The translations under genes were made by a program, and so were the position numbers. Shown in pieces: positions 8,834 through 17,512 of a stretch of 64,000 nt of DNA; position 1 is the stretch's first letter, and each line of letters starts with the position of its first letter. The notes beneath the pieces were generated by a model, which saw nothing but the letters and a program-made list of their open reading frames with translations, was not told where the DNA came from and searched no databases. This DNA comes from an uncultured bacterium (GTDB lineage Bacteria; Desulfobacterota; Desulfobaccia; Desulfobaccales; 0-14-0-80-60-11), in contig CALEAV010000015.1 in NCBI GenBank assembly GCA_937943575.1, positions 21,851 through 85,850 on the forward strand. Direction: 5' to 3'.

Positions 8834-10624
8834 TCAGCTCCGGGATGACCGGTGAAAGGCTACGGCCCGGGGCAGGGTCACCACTCCTGCGGGGCCGAAC
8901 TGCATCTCATACAACCGCCGATACAAGCCGCCACGCTGAAGGAGCTCCGCATGGGTCCCCACCTCCACGATCCGGCCGGCATCCAGGACCACGATGCGGC
9001 TGGCCCCCATCACCGTGGACAGCCGATGGGCGATGACCAGGGTGGTGCGCCCCACCACCAGCCGGTCCAGGGCCTCCTGCACCAGCTTCTCGGATTCCGA
9101 ATCCAGCGAGGAGGTGGCTTCATCCAGGATGAGGATGGGCGGGTCCTTCAAAATGGCCCGGGCGATGGCCAGGCGCTGCTGCTCCCCCCCCGACAGCCGC
9201 ACCCCCCGTTCGCCAATCACCGTGTCAAGCCCGTCCGGCAGGGCCTGGACAAAGTCCCAGGCGTTGGCGTGCCGGAGCGCCTCAATGATCTCCGCCTCGC
9301 CGGCCTCGGGGCGGCCATAGGCGACGTTGAAGCGCACCGTCTCGTTGAAGAGAAAGGTCTGTTGGCTTACCACCCCGATCTGGCCCCTGAGACTTGCCAG
9401 GGTCACCTCCCGGATGTCCACCCCGTCGATGCGGATGGCCCCGGCGCTCACCTCATAAAAGCGGGGCAGGAGGCTGAGCAGGGTGGATTTGCCGGCGCCG
9501 CTGGGCCCCACCAGGGCCACCATCTCCCCTTTGTGCACCGTGAGGCAGATGTCTGCCAACGCCGGCCTCTGCCCGTCATAGGAGAAAGTGACGTGCTCAT
9601 AGCGGATCTCCCGCTGCAGGGGAGGCAGGGGCCGGGCGCCGGGCCGATCCTGGATGGCCGGCGGCAGATCCAGGAGCCCAAAGACCCGCTGGGCCGCCGC
9701 CAGCCCTTCCTGGACGCTGTTGTGCACGCTGGTCAGCCCCTTGATGGGCTGATACAGCATCAGGAGGGCCGCCAGAAAGGAGAAAAAGGTCCCGGGGGTG
9801 GAGTGCCCCTGGATGACATTGTAGCCGCCGTAAAAGATGATGCCCGCCATACTCAGAGAGGCCAGAAAATCCATCAGGGGCGGCGAGAGATTGCGCATCA
9901 CCGCCTGCTTCAGCCGGATCCGCAAAAAATCCCGGTTGGCCCGGATGAAGCGGGCGCTCTCGAACTCCTCCCGGGCGAAGGCCTTCACCAGCCGCTGACC
10001 GGAAAAATTCTCCTGCATCAGGGTCTTGAGCTCCGCCATGGATTTCTGGGAGGCGGTGGACAGCTTCCGGAGCCGCCGGCTCAGGTGGTAGACGATCACC
10101 CCGGCCAGGGGCAGCACCGCAATGGCAAACAGGGCCAGCCGCCACTCCCGGTAAAAGATCACCCCCAGCAGCCCCACCACCGTGAAGCTGTCCCGGAAGA
10201 AGGTGGTCACCACCTTGGTCACTGATTCCTGCAGCAGCATGACGTCGAAGCTGATGCGGCTCATCAGGGTGCCGGTGGACTGGCCGTCGAAAAAGCTGTG
10301 GGGCTGGCGCTGCAGGTGCGTGAAGATCTCCTCCCGCAGGCGGGCCGTGGTGGTGAAGCCGATGTAATTCATCTGGTAGGTGTGCAAAAATGCCAGGGCC
10401 CCCTTGGCCAGATACAACAGCACAATCAGGGGCGGCAGGATATAGAGCATGTGCACCTGCCGCTGCACAAAAACCTCGTCCAGGACCGGTTTCACCAGCC
10501 AGGCCAGGAGCGCCGTCAGGCCGGAGACCGCGATCATGGCGGCAATGGCCACGGCAAAGCGCAGCCAGTATTGGCGCACATAACCCAACAGGCGCAGATA
10601 CAGGCGCAGATCCTCGTGCCACAT
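8834..10624 (-). CDS. msbA: Lipid A export ABC transporter MsbA
   Basis: A half-size exporter of about 596 residues. The transmembrane domain fills about 15-305, including the type I exporter signature LREEIFTHLQRQPHSFFD. The nucleotide-binding domain has Walker A GPSGAGKST near 373-381, Q-loop IGVVSQQTFLFNETV, signature VRLSGGEQQRLAIARA, Walker B ILILDEATSSLD and switch AHRLSTV. MsbA flips lipid A-core across the inner membrane. It leads an operon with lpxK-waaF, gmhB and waaC. I use the ATG at 10624; a TTG four codons upstream is possible and neither has a strong ribosome binding site. Confidence 0.93.
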   Translation of the reverse strand: MWHEDLRLYLRLLGYVRQYWLRFAVAIAAMIAVSGLTALLAWLVKPVLDEVFVQRQVHMLYILPPLIVLLYLAKGALAFLHTYQMNYIGFTTTARLREEIFTHLQRQPHSFFDGQSTGTLMSRISFDVMLLQESVTKVVTTFFRDSFTVVGLLGVIFYREWRLALFAIAVLPLAGVIVYHLSRRLRKLSTASQKSMAELKTLMQENFSGQRLVKAFAREEFESARFIRANRDFLRIRLKQAVMRNLSPPLMDFLASLSMAGIIFYGGYNVIQGHSTPGTFFSFLAALLMLYQPIKGLTSVHNSVQEGLAAAQRVFGLLDLPPAIQDRPGARPLPPLQREIRYEHVTFSYDGQRPALADICLTVHKGEMVALVGPSGAGKSTLLSLLPRFYEVSAGAIRIDGVDIREVTLASLRGQIGVVSQQTFLFNETVRFNVAYGRPEAGEAEIIEALRHANAWDFVQALPDGLDTVIGERGVRLSGGEQQRLAIARAILKDPPILILDEATSSLDSESEKLVQEALDRLVVGRTTLVIAHRLSTVMGASRIVVLDAGRIVEVGTHAELLQRGGLYRRLYEMQFGPAGVVTLPRAVAFHRSSRS

Positions 10625-10776
10625 GGGAAGCGACAATCCGGGTTTGTTTCAGGGACTAGAATATCTCAGGCGGGGAAAATTTGCCAGTTTTCCGGGAAGG
10701 TACGCCCTGGGCACGAAAAAGGCCGGCCGGGGCGGATCTCCTGCTGATCCCGGAGGGCCCTCTTCCCTTGGGCGGG

Positions 10777-10962
10777 TTACGGGTTCTTCTGGGAGGGAGG
10801 CCGGGGCGGGGGGCCCATGCCCGTCGTGTCCGGCAGGGAGAGTCTTTTCAGCCGCTCCCGGCGGAGGCGGGCCACCGCCCGCCGCCCCAGCAGCCAGAGA
10901 GCGCCCAGGCCCCCCAGGAGTGCCGTCCCGGCAGCCACTCCCGCCCACGTCAGGGGACTCAC
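10777..10962 (-). CDS. Small single-pass membrane protein, unknown function
   Basis: A 61-residue frame starting at a GTG (10962), 10 bases after the yedF stop, with a weak GAGG upstream. Residues about 5-26 form one hydrophobic segment (WAGVAAGTALLGGLGALWLLG), followed by an Arg/Lys-rich stretch (RRAVARLRRERLKRL) and a Pro-rich tail, which predicts an inner-membrane anchor with a cytoplasmic basic tail. No domain is recognised. Position directly behind yedF suggests co-transcription. The gene is short and its reality rests on this layout. Confidence 0.55.
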   Translation of the reverse strand: MSPLTWAGVAAGTALLGGLGALWLLGRRAVARLRRERLKRLSLPDTTGMGPPPRPPSQKNP

Positions 10963-10972
10963 GGTGTCAGCC

Positions 10973-11572
10973 TCAGGAAAAGGTGATGACCTTGTCGGCC
11001 ATCTGCAGGTGGGTCACGATATCCAGCATGTTGGTGGTCTCTCCCGCCGCCTTCTGCTCCAGGAGGCCGAAGTGCTGCAGACAGGTGCCGCACACCAGCA
11101 CCTTGACCCCGGCCCCGGCCAGCCGGGTGAGGCTCTCCAGCACCGGGGAGCCGGCCACCGCCAGCTTCACCCCGGCGTTCACCAGCACCAGAGTCCAGAG
11201 GCCGGACATCTCCGGCAGGGTGGCCAGGAAATTGGCCATCAGTCTCCCTCCCAGCTCATCATCCCCCCGGCCCAGCCGGTCCGTGCCCATGAACACCAGG
11301 ATCTTCTGTTCCCCCTCCCGGCCCGGGGCGGTGGCCATGGCCCCCGGCCCGGAACCCTCCCGGCGTCCCGCCACGGCAAAGCCCCCTTCCACGGGGCTCA
11401 CCTGGACCCCAAAACCGGCCCGCTCCAGAAACCGGCGCACATTCTCCTGGGCCGCCGGATTGTCCACCATGACCGTCAGGGCCTCCACTTCGCCGGCCTC
11501 CAGCACCTCCTTGGTTTTCAGCACCGGATGGGGGCAGGCCAACCCCCGACAGTCTACCCGTTTCTCTTTCAT
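10973..11572 (-). CDS. yedF: Sulfurtransferase-like selenium metabolism protein YedF
   Basis: About 199 residues with two parts. Residues 1-75 are a TusA/SirA domain with DCRGLACPHPVLKTKEVLE, where the Cys-Pro-x-Pro motif carries the persulfide or selenide. Residues about 95-199 are a DsrE-like domain with MGTDRLGRGDDELGGRLMAN and VCGTCLQHFG. This two-domain layout is the YedF type found with selenium metabolism. The frame extends upstream as low-complexity sequence. I chose ATG 11572, which has AAGGAG about 15 bases upstream, a rather long spacing. It is relevant to the probable selenoprotein at 45250-46527. Confidence 0.85.
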   Translation of the reverse strand: MKEKRVDCRGLACPHPVLKTKEVLEAGEVEALTVMVDNPAAQENVRRFLERAGFGVQVSPVEGGFAVAGRREGSGPGAMATAPGREGEQKILVFMGTDRLGRGDDELGGRLMANFLATLPEMSGLWTLVLVNAGVKLAVAGSPVLESLTRLAGAGVKVLVCGTCLQHFGLLEQKAAGETTNMLDIVTHLQMADKVITFS

Positions 11573-12256
11573 CCTGTGAACCCCGGTCTCCTTGTGATCC
11601 GGCGGCCTGACGCTCAAGGCGCCAAAGGGCCGCCCCTCCATCCCCGAGGCTGGGCGCCCCCACCCGGGGAGCCCTCCCTCCGCCAGGTCAGCCGCGGAAG
11701 GCGCCTCAGGGAACATGGTGCCGACGGAACCGGGGCAGGGAAGGGGGACAATCCCCCCTCATTCCTGGAATGCTCTCCCCGGTCCGTCCATGGCCGGGGT
11801 CAGGAGATCAAGGCCTCCCGCCCAGCCCGGCGCCTCCCCGCTCCTCTCCCTGATGCCCCCCGAAGAGGGGGCCGTGGTCTCCTTCCCGGCCCCTCTCTCC
11901 CGGGGGCCTCACACGTCGTGCTGGACCCTGATCAGGTCCCCACGCCCCGGCCTCACTCTCCCGGGGGCATCACCCCGCCCCGTGCCCCTTCCGGCAAGGA
12001 GGCGGTCCCGCCTGCCTCTCCCCCCTTCCCCATGCCCTTGGGAAAACCGGGCCGGGGCCGTGATTTCCTCTCACCTTCCTGAGGGCAGGCCGGAGAAGGT
12101 GTCAGGAGGGCCGCGTCCTTCCGCATCTCCTCCCTGAGGCCGTCTTAAATGCCCTTATATTAAGAGCTCCCGGAAAAATCGCAAGGAGAATTTCCCCTCC
12201 AGGATTGAATCGCAGAAAGTGTGACTTTCATTGACAAAACTCCGGAAGGCGGGTAC
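11573..12256. other. Intergenic region between divergent yedF and lytic transglycosylase genes
   Basis: About 680 bases with no supported gene. The open frames across it are low-complexity Pro/Gly/Arg products of high GC. It must contain the promoters of both flanking genes. TTGACA at 12231-12236 with a poor -10 (TACATG, 12254-12259, 17-base spacing) is the best candidate for the plus-strand gene, and it would favour the ATG at 12290 over that at 12257. No riboswitch or tRNA-like structure was recognised. Confidence 0.4.
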
Positions 12257-13303
12257 ATGCTAACCAATTTTGTCTCCCGGGGGACAGACATGGTCGCCTT
12301 TGTCGTCGCGGTGCTCCTCTTGTGGCTGTGGCCCGCCGGCCCCTTCGCCGACCTCCCCCCCCGGCGTCTGCCCCCCTCCGTGCCGCCGCTGCCGGAAGTC
12401 AGGCTGCCTTATTTCCAGCTGCCGCCCTCCCTTACTCTCTGCGGTCAGCCGGTGCCCCTGGAGGACCCGGTGGTCAGGGAGGGGCTGGACCGGGAGTTCA
12501 CCATCGTGGTGTGGAGTCGGGCCCAGACCCTCATGTGGCTCAAGCGGGCCCATCGCCACTTCCCGGACATCCAGCAGAAGATCCGGGCCCAGCATCTCCC
12601 CGAAGACCTCAAGTATGTGGTCCTGGTGGAAAGCGACCTGCGGCTGAACGCCCGCTCCCCCGCCGGGGCCGCCGGCCCCTGGCAGTTCATGGGGCCCACG
12701 GCGCAGCGCTTCCAGCTCAAGGCCACCGAGCACATCGACGAACGCCTGGATCTGGGGCTGGCCACCGACGCCGCCCTGACCTACCTCAAGACCCTCTACC
12801 AGGAATTCGGCAGCTGGCCCCTGGCCCTGGCGGCCTACAACGTCGGGGAGGGCAGGATCCGCCGGGAGATGGCCCTCCAGGGGGTGACGGACTATTGGCG
12901 CCTGGCCCTCCCGGAGGAGACCGAGCGCTATGTCTACCGCATTCTCGCCGCCAAAGTGGTGCTGGAGAACCCCGGCCACTACGGCTACGACATCCCCCCC
13001 GAAGACCTCTACCCGCCTCTGGCCAGCGAGGAGGTCACCCTCAGCACCAGCCAGGCGGTGACGGTGCGGGGCCTGGCCGAAGCCGCGGGCACCTACTTCC
13101 GGGCCTTCAAGCACCTCAACCCCTGGATCAAGGGGCACTCCCTGCCGCCGGGCACCTACCGCCTGCGGGTGCCCCCCGGGCAAAGGAGCGCCTTCCTGGA
13201 GGCCGCCGCCCGGGGTCTGCCCGCACCCCCGGCCGCCAACCCGGGGAAGGAGGAAAAACCGCCGGCCCCGGCCCCAGGCAGCCGCCCGGCCCGCAAGAAG
13301 TGA
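12257..13303 (+). CDS. Lytic transglycosylase (SLT domain), MltD-like
   Basis: About 348 residues. An N-terminal hydrophobic segment (MVAFVVAVLLLWLWPAGPFA) predicts a signal peptide or anchor. The SLT domain follows, with YVVLVESDLRLNARSPAG containing the catalytic Glu, then GPWQFMGPTAQRF and LALAAYNVGEGRI. Such enzymes cleave peptidoglycan between MurNAc and GlcNAc in the periplasm. The C-terminal part (SQAVTVRGLAEAAGTYFRAFKHLNPWI, then LPPGTYRLRVP) looks like a degenerate LysM-type module, followed by a Pro/Ala/Lys tail. The start could also be ATG 12290, which has the better ribosome binding site (GGGGGA). Confidence 0.85.
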   Translation: MLTNFVSRGTDMVAFVVAVLLLWLWPAGPFADLPPRRLPPSVPPLPEVRLPYFQLPPSLTLCGQPVPLEDPVVREGLDREFTIVVWSRAQTLMWLKRAHRHFPDIQQKIRAQHLPEDLKYVVLVESDLRLNARSPAGAAGPWQFMGPTAQRFQLKATEHIDERLDLGLATDAALTYLKTLYQEFGSWPLALAAYNVGEGRIRREMALQGVTDYWRLALPEETERYVYRILAAKVVLENPGHYGYDIPPEDLYPPLASEEVTLSTSQAVTVRGLAEAAGTYFRAFKHLNPWIKGHSLPPGTYRLRVPPGQRSAFLEAAARGLPAPPAANPGKEEKPPAPAPGSRPARKK

Positions 13304-13446
13304 GGGGGCCCCTCGGCGGCGGGCAGTCAGGGGGAAAGGAGATGACTCCGGCCGGAGGGCCAGGAACGGCGGAGCAAGGAAGGCTCGCCGGACCCCGCCT
13401 CACCCCCGGCCGGCCTCATGGTCTTGTGGGAATAGGGGGAAGACGC

Positions 13447-14781
13447 ATGCCTGAGACGACCCTGAAGCCGGTGGACTACCTCTTCAAAGCCGCCTTTGTG
13501 GTCACCCTGGACGAGGACAGCCGGGTCTTCGCCCCCGGCGCGGTGGCGGTCAAGGGGGACAGCATCGCGGCGGTGGGCCCCCCCTCAGAGGTGGAGGCCG
13601 CCTGTCAGCCCGCCCGGGTGCTGGACTACCCCCAGGGCCTCATCCTGCCCGGCCTCATCAATGCCCACACCCACGCCGCCATGTCCCTCTTCCGGGGCCT
13701 GGCCGACGATCTCCCCCTGGAGGACTGGCTCAACAGCCACATCTTCCCCGCCGAGCGCCATCTGGACCGGGAGGTGGTCTACTGGGGCACCAAGCTGGCG
13801 GTGGCGGAGATGCTCCTGGCCGGCACCACCTGCTTCTGCGACATGTATCTCTTCGCCGACGCCGTGGCCCGGGCTGCGGTGGAAACCGGCATCCGGGCGG
13901 TGGTGGGGGAGGTCCTCTATGACTTCCCCTCCCCCAACTACGGGCCCCCGGCGGAGGGCCTGCGCTTCAGTGAGACCCTGTGCCGCTCCTATGCTGGGCA
14001 TTCCCGGGTCCGGGTGGCCATCATGCCCCATGCCATCTACACCTGCTCCCCGGACCTTCTGGCTGAGGCCGGGGAACTGGCCGCCCGCCTGGATACCCTC
14101 CTCGTCATCCATCTGGCGGAGACCGCCAGGGAGGTGGCCTACAGCCGGACGGCCTTCGGGCTCACCCCGGTGCAGCACCTGCACCGCCTGGGCCTGCTCA
14201 GCCCCCGCCTGCTGGCAGATCACTGCGTGGTGCTGGGCGAAGAGGATCTGGACCTCCTGGCCGCCTCCGGGGCCGGGGTGGCCCATTGCCCGGAGTCCAA
14301 CATGAAGCTGGCCAGCGGCGTGGCCCCGGTGACGGCCATGCTCCGCCGGGGCATCCCCGTGGGCCTGGGGACCGACGGCTGCGCCAGCAACAACAACCTG
14401 GACCTCTTCCAGGAGATGGACACCGCCGCCAAGCTCCAGAAGGTGCACCTGCTGGACCCCACCGCCCTGCCGGCCCCCCAGGCCCTCTCCCTGGCCACCA
14501 CCGGCGGGGCCAGGGTGCTGGGGCTGGCAGGCCGGGTGGGCCGCCTGGCCCCCGATTATAAGGCCGATCTCATCGTCCTCGACCTGGACCAGCCCCATCT
14601 CACCCCCCTGTATGACCCCCTCTCCCACCTGGTCTACGCCGCCCGGGGCTCCGATGTCACCACCGTCATGGTGGACGGCCGCCTGCTGGTGGCAGAGCGC
14701 CGGCTCCTGGACCTGGATCTGGAGGAGACCCTGGCCCGGACCCGGGAGCTGGCCCGGCGGGTGCGGCAGAACTACCGCTGA
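13447..14781 (+). CDS. mtaD: 5-methylthioadenosine/S-adenosylhomocysteine deaminase (MtaD family)
   Basis: A 444-residue amidohydrolase. The metal ligands are visible: NAHTHAAMSLFRG (HxH), VIHLAETAREV, a His in LADHCVVLGEEDL, and the Asp in GLGTDGCASNNNLD. The MSLFRGLADDLPLEDWL and PAE segments are typical of MtaD/SsnA-type deaminases, which convert S-adenosylhomocysteine or methylthioadenosine to inosyl derivatives. ATG 13447 has GGGGGA upstream. It is unrelated in function to the preceding transglycosylase; substrate preference cannot be read from sequence. Confidence 0.88.
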   Translation: MPETTLKPVDYLFKAAFVVTLDEDSRVFAPGAVAVKGDSIAAVGPPSEVEAACQPARVLDYPQGLILPGLINAHTHAAMSLFRGLADDLPLEDWLNSHIFPAERHLDREVVYWGTKLAVAEMLLAGTTCFCDMYLFADAVARAAVETGIRAVVGEVLYDFPSPNYGPPAEGLRFSETLCRSYAGHSRVRVAIMPHAIYTCSPDLLAEAGELAARLDTLLVIHLAETAREVAYSRTAFGLTPVQHLHRLGLLSPRLLADHCVVLGEEDLDLLAASGAGVAHCPESNMKLASGVAPVTAMLRRGIPVGLGTDGCASNNNLDLFQEMDTAAKLQKVHLLDPTALPAPQALSLATTGGARVLGLAGRVGRLAPDYKADLIVLDLDQPHLTPLYDPLSHLVYAARGSDVTTVMVDGRLLVAERRLLDLDLEETLARTRELARRVRQNYR

Positions 14782-14825
14782 CCCCGAGGGGACCGGCCGC
14801 CCGGGGGGCCGCAGCCTCTGCGGCC

Positions 14826-15200
14826 TCAGCTCCGGGCGATGATGAAGACCCCGAGGCAGGTGATGAGAATTCCGGCCATGCGGGTGACCGTGACGTTTTC
14901 CCCGAAGAGCTGCCAGGCCAGGACCGCCGTGAGGACATATCCCAGGGAAATCATGGGATAGGCATAGCTCACCTCGGCCTTGGCCAGCACGATGAGCCAT
15001 ACCAGAAAGCCCATGCCGTAGCAGATGAGCCCCGCGATGACGTAAGGGTTGAAGGCCGCCCGCAGAAAAACTCCGGCCAGTTCCGTGGCCCCCAGGGCGA
15101 AATTGCCCATCTTGGACATGCCGAATTTCAGCGACAGCTGGCCCGCCACATTGAGGAGCACATCCAGGAGGATCAGCCCCAACACCACATACTTGGTCAT
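14826..15200 (-). CDS. Small multidrug-resistance/EamA-like membrane protein
   Basis: A 124-residue protein with four predicted transmembrane helices (about 4-24, 40-60, 65-90 and 97-120), the size of SMR or ArnE/ArnF-type half-transporters. QLSLKFGMSKMG near the first helix and ISLGYVLTAVLAWQLFGENVTVTRMAGILITCLGVFI match the EamA/SMR C-terminal pattern. The frame extends 37 codons upstream as Gly/Arg-rich low complexity. ATG 15200 has AAAGGA at good spacing and is chosen. Given the LPS genes nearby it might flip a sugar-lipid, but that is inference. Confidence 0.78.
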   Translation of the reverse strand: MTKYVVLGLILLDVLLNVAGQLSLKFGMSKMGNFALGATELAGVFLRAAFNPYVIAGLICYGMGFLVWLIVLAKAEVSYAYPMISLGYVLTAVLAWQLFGENVTVTRMAGILITCLGVFIIARS

Positions 15201-15491
15201 GAATCCGTCCTTTGCAGGTTTCCATGAGAAAGGGCGGCCCCCACTTCTGCCGCCCGTGCCTGTGCGCCGAGGGGAGGGGCGCCGGGAACTCCCGGCCGGC
15301 CCGCCGCTCACCCCTCCCTGATTCCCTCAGACCTTCACATTGTGGGAAAAGTTACCCGAGGCGGCAAGAAAATAATGCCGTGCCGCGGGGCCTTCCGCCC
15401 CCAGAGGGAACCAAAATATCCGGGTACCCCGGCCCTTTCACCACCAAAGCGGGCGGCATGGGGATTGCAAAAACGCAGGCCGGAGGTTGGC

Positions 15492-16109
15492 ATGATCGCC
15501 CTGATCCCTGCAGTGGACCGGACCGGGGCTTACGTACGGCCCCCGGAGTCCGCCCCGGCCGAGGATTTCTCCCGGCTCCTGGCTTCCCTGGCCCCCACCC
15601 CCACCGCTGCCCCGCCTCCGGCCACCTACCAGGTGCAGGCCGGGGACACCCTGACGGGCATCGCCAGGAAGCTGGGCTACAGCGACCCTCTGATCCTGGC
15701 CCGGGCCAACGGCCTGAAAAATCCCGACCTTCTCCGGCCCGGCCAAGTGCTCACCCTGCCGCCCGCTCCCGGGCCGGCCTCCCCCCGGCCGCCGGCCGCG
15801 GCCCCCCTCCCTCCCGGCGGCACCCTGGTGGTGGCCTCCTGGTACGGCCCCCGGCACCACGGCCGGCCCATGGCCAACGGCCGCCCCTTTGACATGGAGG
15901 CCGACACCGCCGCCCATCGCTCCCTGCCCCTGGGCACCCTCCTGAAAGTCACCAACCCCCGTAACGGCCGCAGCGTTCAGGTGACGGTCACCGACCGGGG
16001 TCCCTTCATCCCCGGCCGCCACCTGGACCTGTCCCTGGGCGCCGCCCGGAAACTGGGAATCCTGAAGCAGGGCGTTGCCCGCCTCTACGTGGAAGCGACC
16101 TCGGGCTGA
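15492..16109 (+). CDS. LysM + RlpA-like double-psi beta-barrel protein
   Basis: A 205-residue protein starting at ATG 15492 with a strong GGAGG. Residues about 44-90 are a LysM module (YQVQAGDTLTGIARKLGY to LRPGQVLTLP). After a Pro/Ala linker, residues about 110-203 are an RlpA-like domain (VVASWYGPRHHGRPMANG, HRSLPLGTLLKVTNPRNG, VTVTDRGPF, LDLSLGAARKLG), related to septal-ring lytic transglycosylases. No hydrophobic signal peptide is visible at this start, and the longer upstream frame does not supply one. How it would reach the cell wall is unclear. Confidence 0.85.
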   Translation: MIALIPAVDRTGAYVRPPESAPAEDFSRLLASLAPTPTAAPPPATYQVQAGDTLTGIARKLGYSDPLILARANGLKNPDLLRPGQVLTLPPAPGPASPRPPAAAPLPPGGTLVVASWYGPRHHGRPMANGRPFDMEADTAAHRSLPLGTLLKVTNPRNGRSVQVTVTDRGPFIPGRHLDLSLGAARKLGILKQGVARLYVEATSG

Positions 16110-16308
16110 GGTGGGGAGGCTGACGTAGGCTTCGCTTCAGGGTGAAACCGTGCCGAGAGCTCGGAAAAGAAGCGGCCTGAGGGTGTGGAACTTTATCTCC
16201 TGGATCATCGCTGGCCCATAGCGTAAAAAGGGTGGAAAAAATAAGAAAGAACCGCCAGGAGCCCTTTGTCTGCCGCTCCCCCCAAAGATTTCTTCGCCCC
16301 TGCCTCCC

Positions 16309-16854
16309 TCAAGCACCCTCCACCTGCTGCCGGTAAGCGGCCACCGCCTTGGGAATGAGGCGCCGCAGAAACACCCGGCGGTCGAGGGCGTTGAGCCGGC
16401 TGTAGGCCGGAAAGTCCGGATGGCTGGGGCTCAATTCCGGCAGGGCCCGGGCAAATTCCCCCCCCTGGCGCCAGGCCTCCTGCACCAGGGCGATGAGGGG
16501 GGTTTCCTCCTGCGGCAGGGACTCCACCCACCCCAGCCGCCGCATCACCTCAAAGCGCAGCCGGTCCACCAGGGCAAAAGCCGTGTCCATGATCCTGAGC
16601 TTGGTCCCCGCCTCCAGATCATCCAGCCGGAAGCGCACCGAGCCCCCCAGCCCCATGGCCCCCATCACCAGATCGAAGAGGGCATAGAGGTTCTCCTCCC
16701 CGGGGGTGGCCAGATAAAGCAGGGTGGCGGCACTGAGGTCCTGAAGCCGGGTCTCCGGTCCGAACTGCTCCTGGAAGCGTTTCAGCCAGCTGCTGAAAGC
16801 CTTGTCCGCCATGAGCTTGCGGCGGAAGCGTTCCAGATCCACCAGGTCAGCCAT
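16309..16854 (-). CDS. Conserved-looking hypothetical protein
   Basis: A 181-residue soluble, mostly helical protein that I do not recognise. It begins MADLVDLERFRRKLMADKAF, has charged helices throughout, and includes YLATPGEENLYALFDLVMG. There is no signal peptide, membrane segment or Cys-rich motif. Its start overlaps the end of the downstream-on-plus, upstream-in-transcription pgsA gene by eight bases, so the two are co-transcribed. Codon use is like the neighbours, and the overlap supports a real gene. Confidence 0.75.
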   Translation of the reverse strand: MADLVDLERFRRKLMADKAFSSWLKRFQEQFGPETRLQDLSAATLLYLATPGEENLYALFDLVMGAMGLGGSVRFRLDDLEAGTKLRIMDTAFALVDRLRFEVMRRLGWVESLPQEETPLIALVQEAWRQGGEFARALPELSPSHPDFPAYSRLNALDRRVFLRRLIPKAVAAYRQQVEGA

Positions 16855-17443
16855 GGCCGTCCTCAGCCGGGCCCGCCTCCTTTCCCTTCTCCCCCATCTT
16901 CAGACCCTGGGTTAGATACTGGATGCCGGAATAGGTGCTCAGCCCCCCGGTCAGAAGAAACAACCCCTGGAGGAGGGTCCCCGAAATCGGCGCCAGACGA
17001 CTACCCAGGACCACAAACACCGTGAGCATCTGGGCTGCGGCGGTGGCTTTCCCCGCCACGCTGGGACGCACCGCCACCGGATAGTCACACAGCTTGAGAA
17101 CCACGATCCCCAGCACCAGGACGAGATCCCGGCTGATGACCACCACCGCCAGCCACGGGGGGATGAGGCGGTAGATGCTCAACAGGATGAAGCTGCTCAT
17201 CAAAAGGAGCTTGTCCGCCAGGGGGTCCAGCACCATCCCCAGGGGAGAGCGCTGCTGCCAATGCCGGGCAATGAGGCCGTCGATGAAATCGCTCAGGCTG
17301 GCGCACACGAAGACCGCCAGGGCCGGGCCGTAGCGCCCCTGGAGGAGGAAAATGACAAAGAGCGGCGTCAGCAGGATGCGGATGAGGGTGATGGCGTTGG
17401 GCACCGTCAGGCTGCGGCGGGAAAGGGAAGGCTCACTCATCAT
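16847..17443 (-). CDS. pgsA: CDP-alcohol phosphatidyltransferase, PgsA-like
   Basis: A 198-residue integral membrane enzyme. The CDP-alcohol phosphotransferase signature is complete: SDFIDGLIAR, then after eight residues GMVLDPLADKLL (D-G-x2-A-R-x8-G-x3-D-x3-D). LTVPNAITLIRILLTPLFVI at the N-terminus and about five hydrophobic helices fit phosphatidylglycerophosphate synthase, which joins CDP-diacylglycerol and glycerol-3-phosphate. Other members of the family (cardiolipin- or inositol-type) cannot be fully excluded. It is coupled to the hypothetical gene downstream. Confidence 0.85.
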   Translation of the reverse strand: MMSEPSLSRRSLTVPNAITLIRILLTPLFVIFLLQGRYGPALAVFVCASLSDFIDGLIARHWQQRSPLGMVLDPLADKLLLMSSFILLSIYRLIPPWLAVVVISRDLVLVLGIVVLKLCDYPVAVRPSVAGKATAAAQMLTVFVVLGSRLAPISGTLLQGLFLLTGGLSTYSGIQYLTQGLKMGEKGKEAGPAEDGHG

Positions 17444-17512
17444 GCTTCGGCATCGTATCAGAAAATCCTGCCCGCCGCCATGGCGGCAGCCGGAAACGAC
17501 GCGCCTGTTTCC

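Noticed and set aside
13585..15225. A 546-codon minus-strand open frame antisense to mtaD
   Set aside because: It is antisense to a complete amidohydrolase and has no domains.
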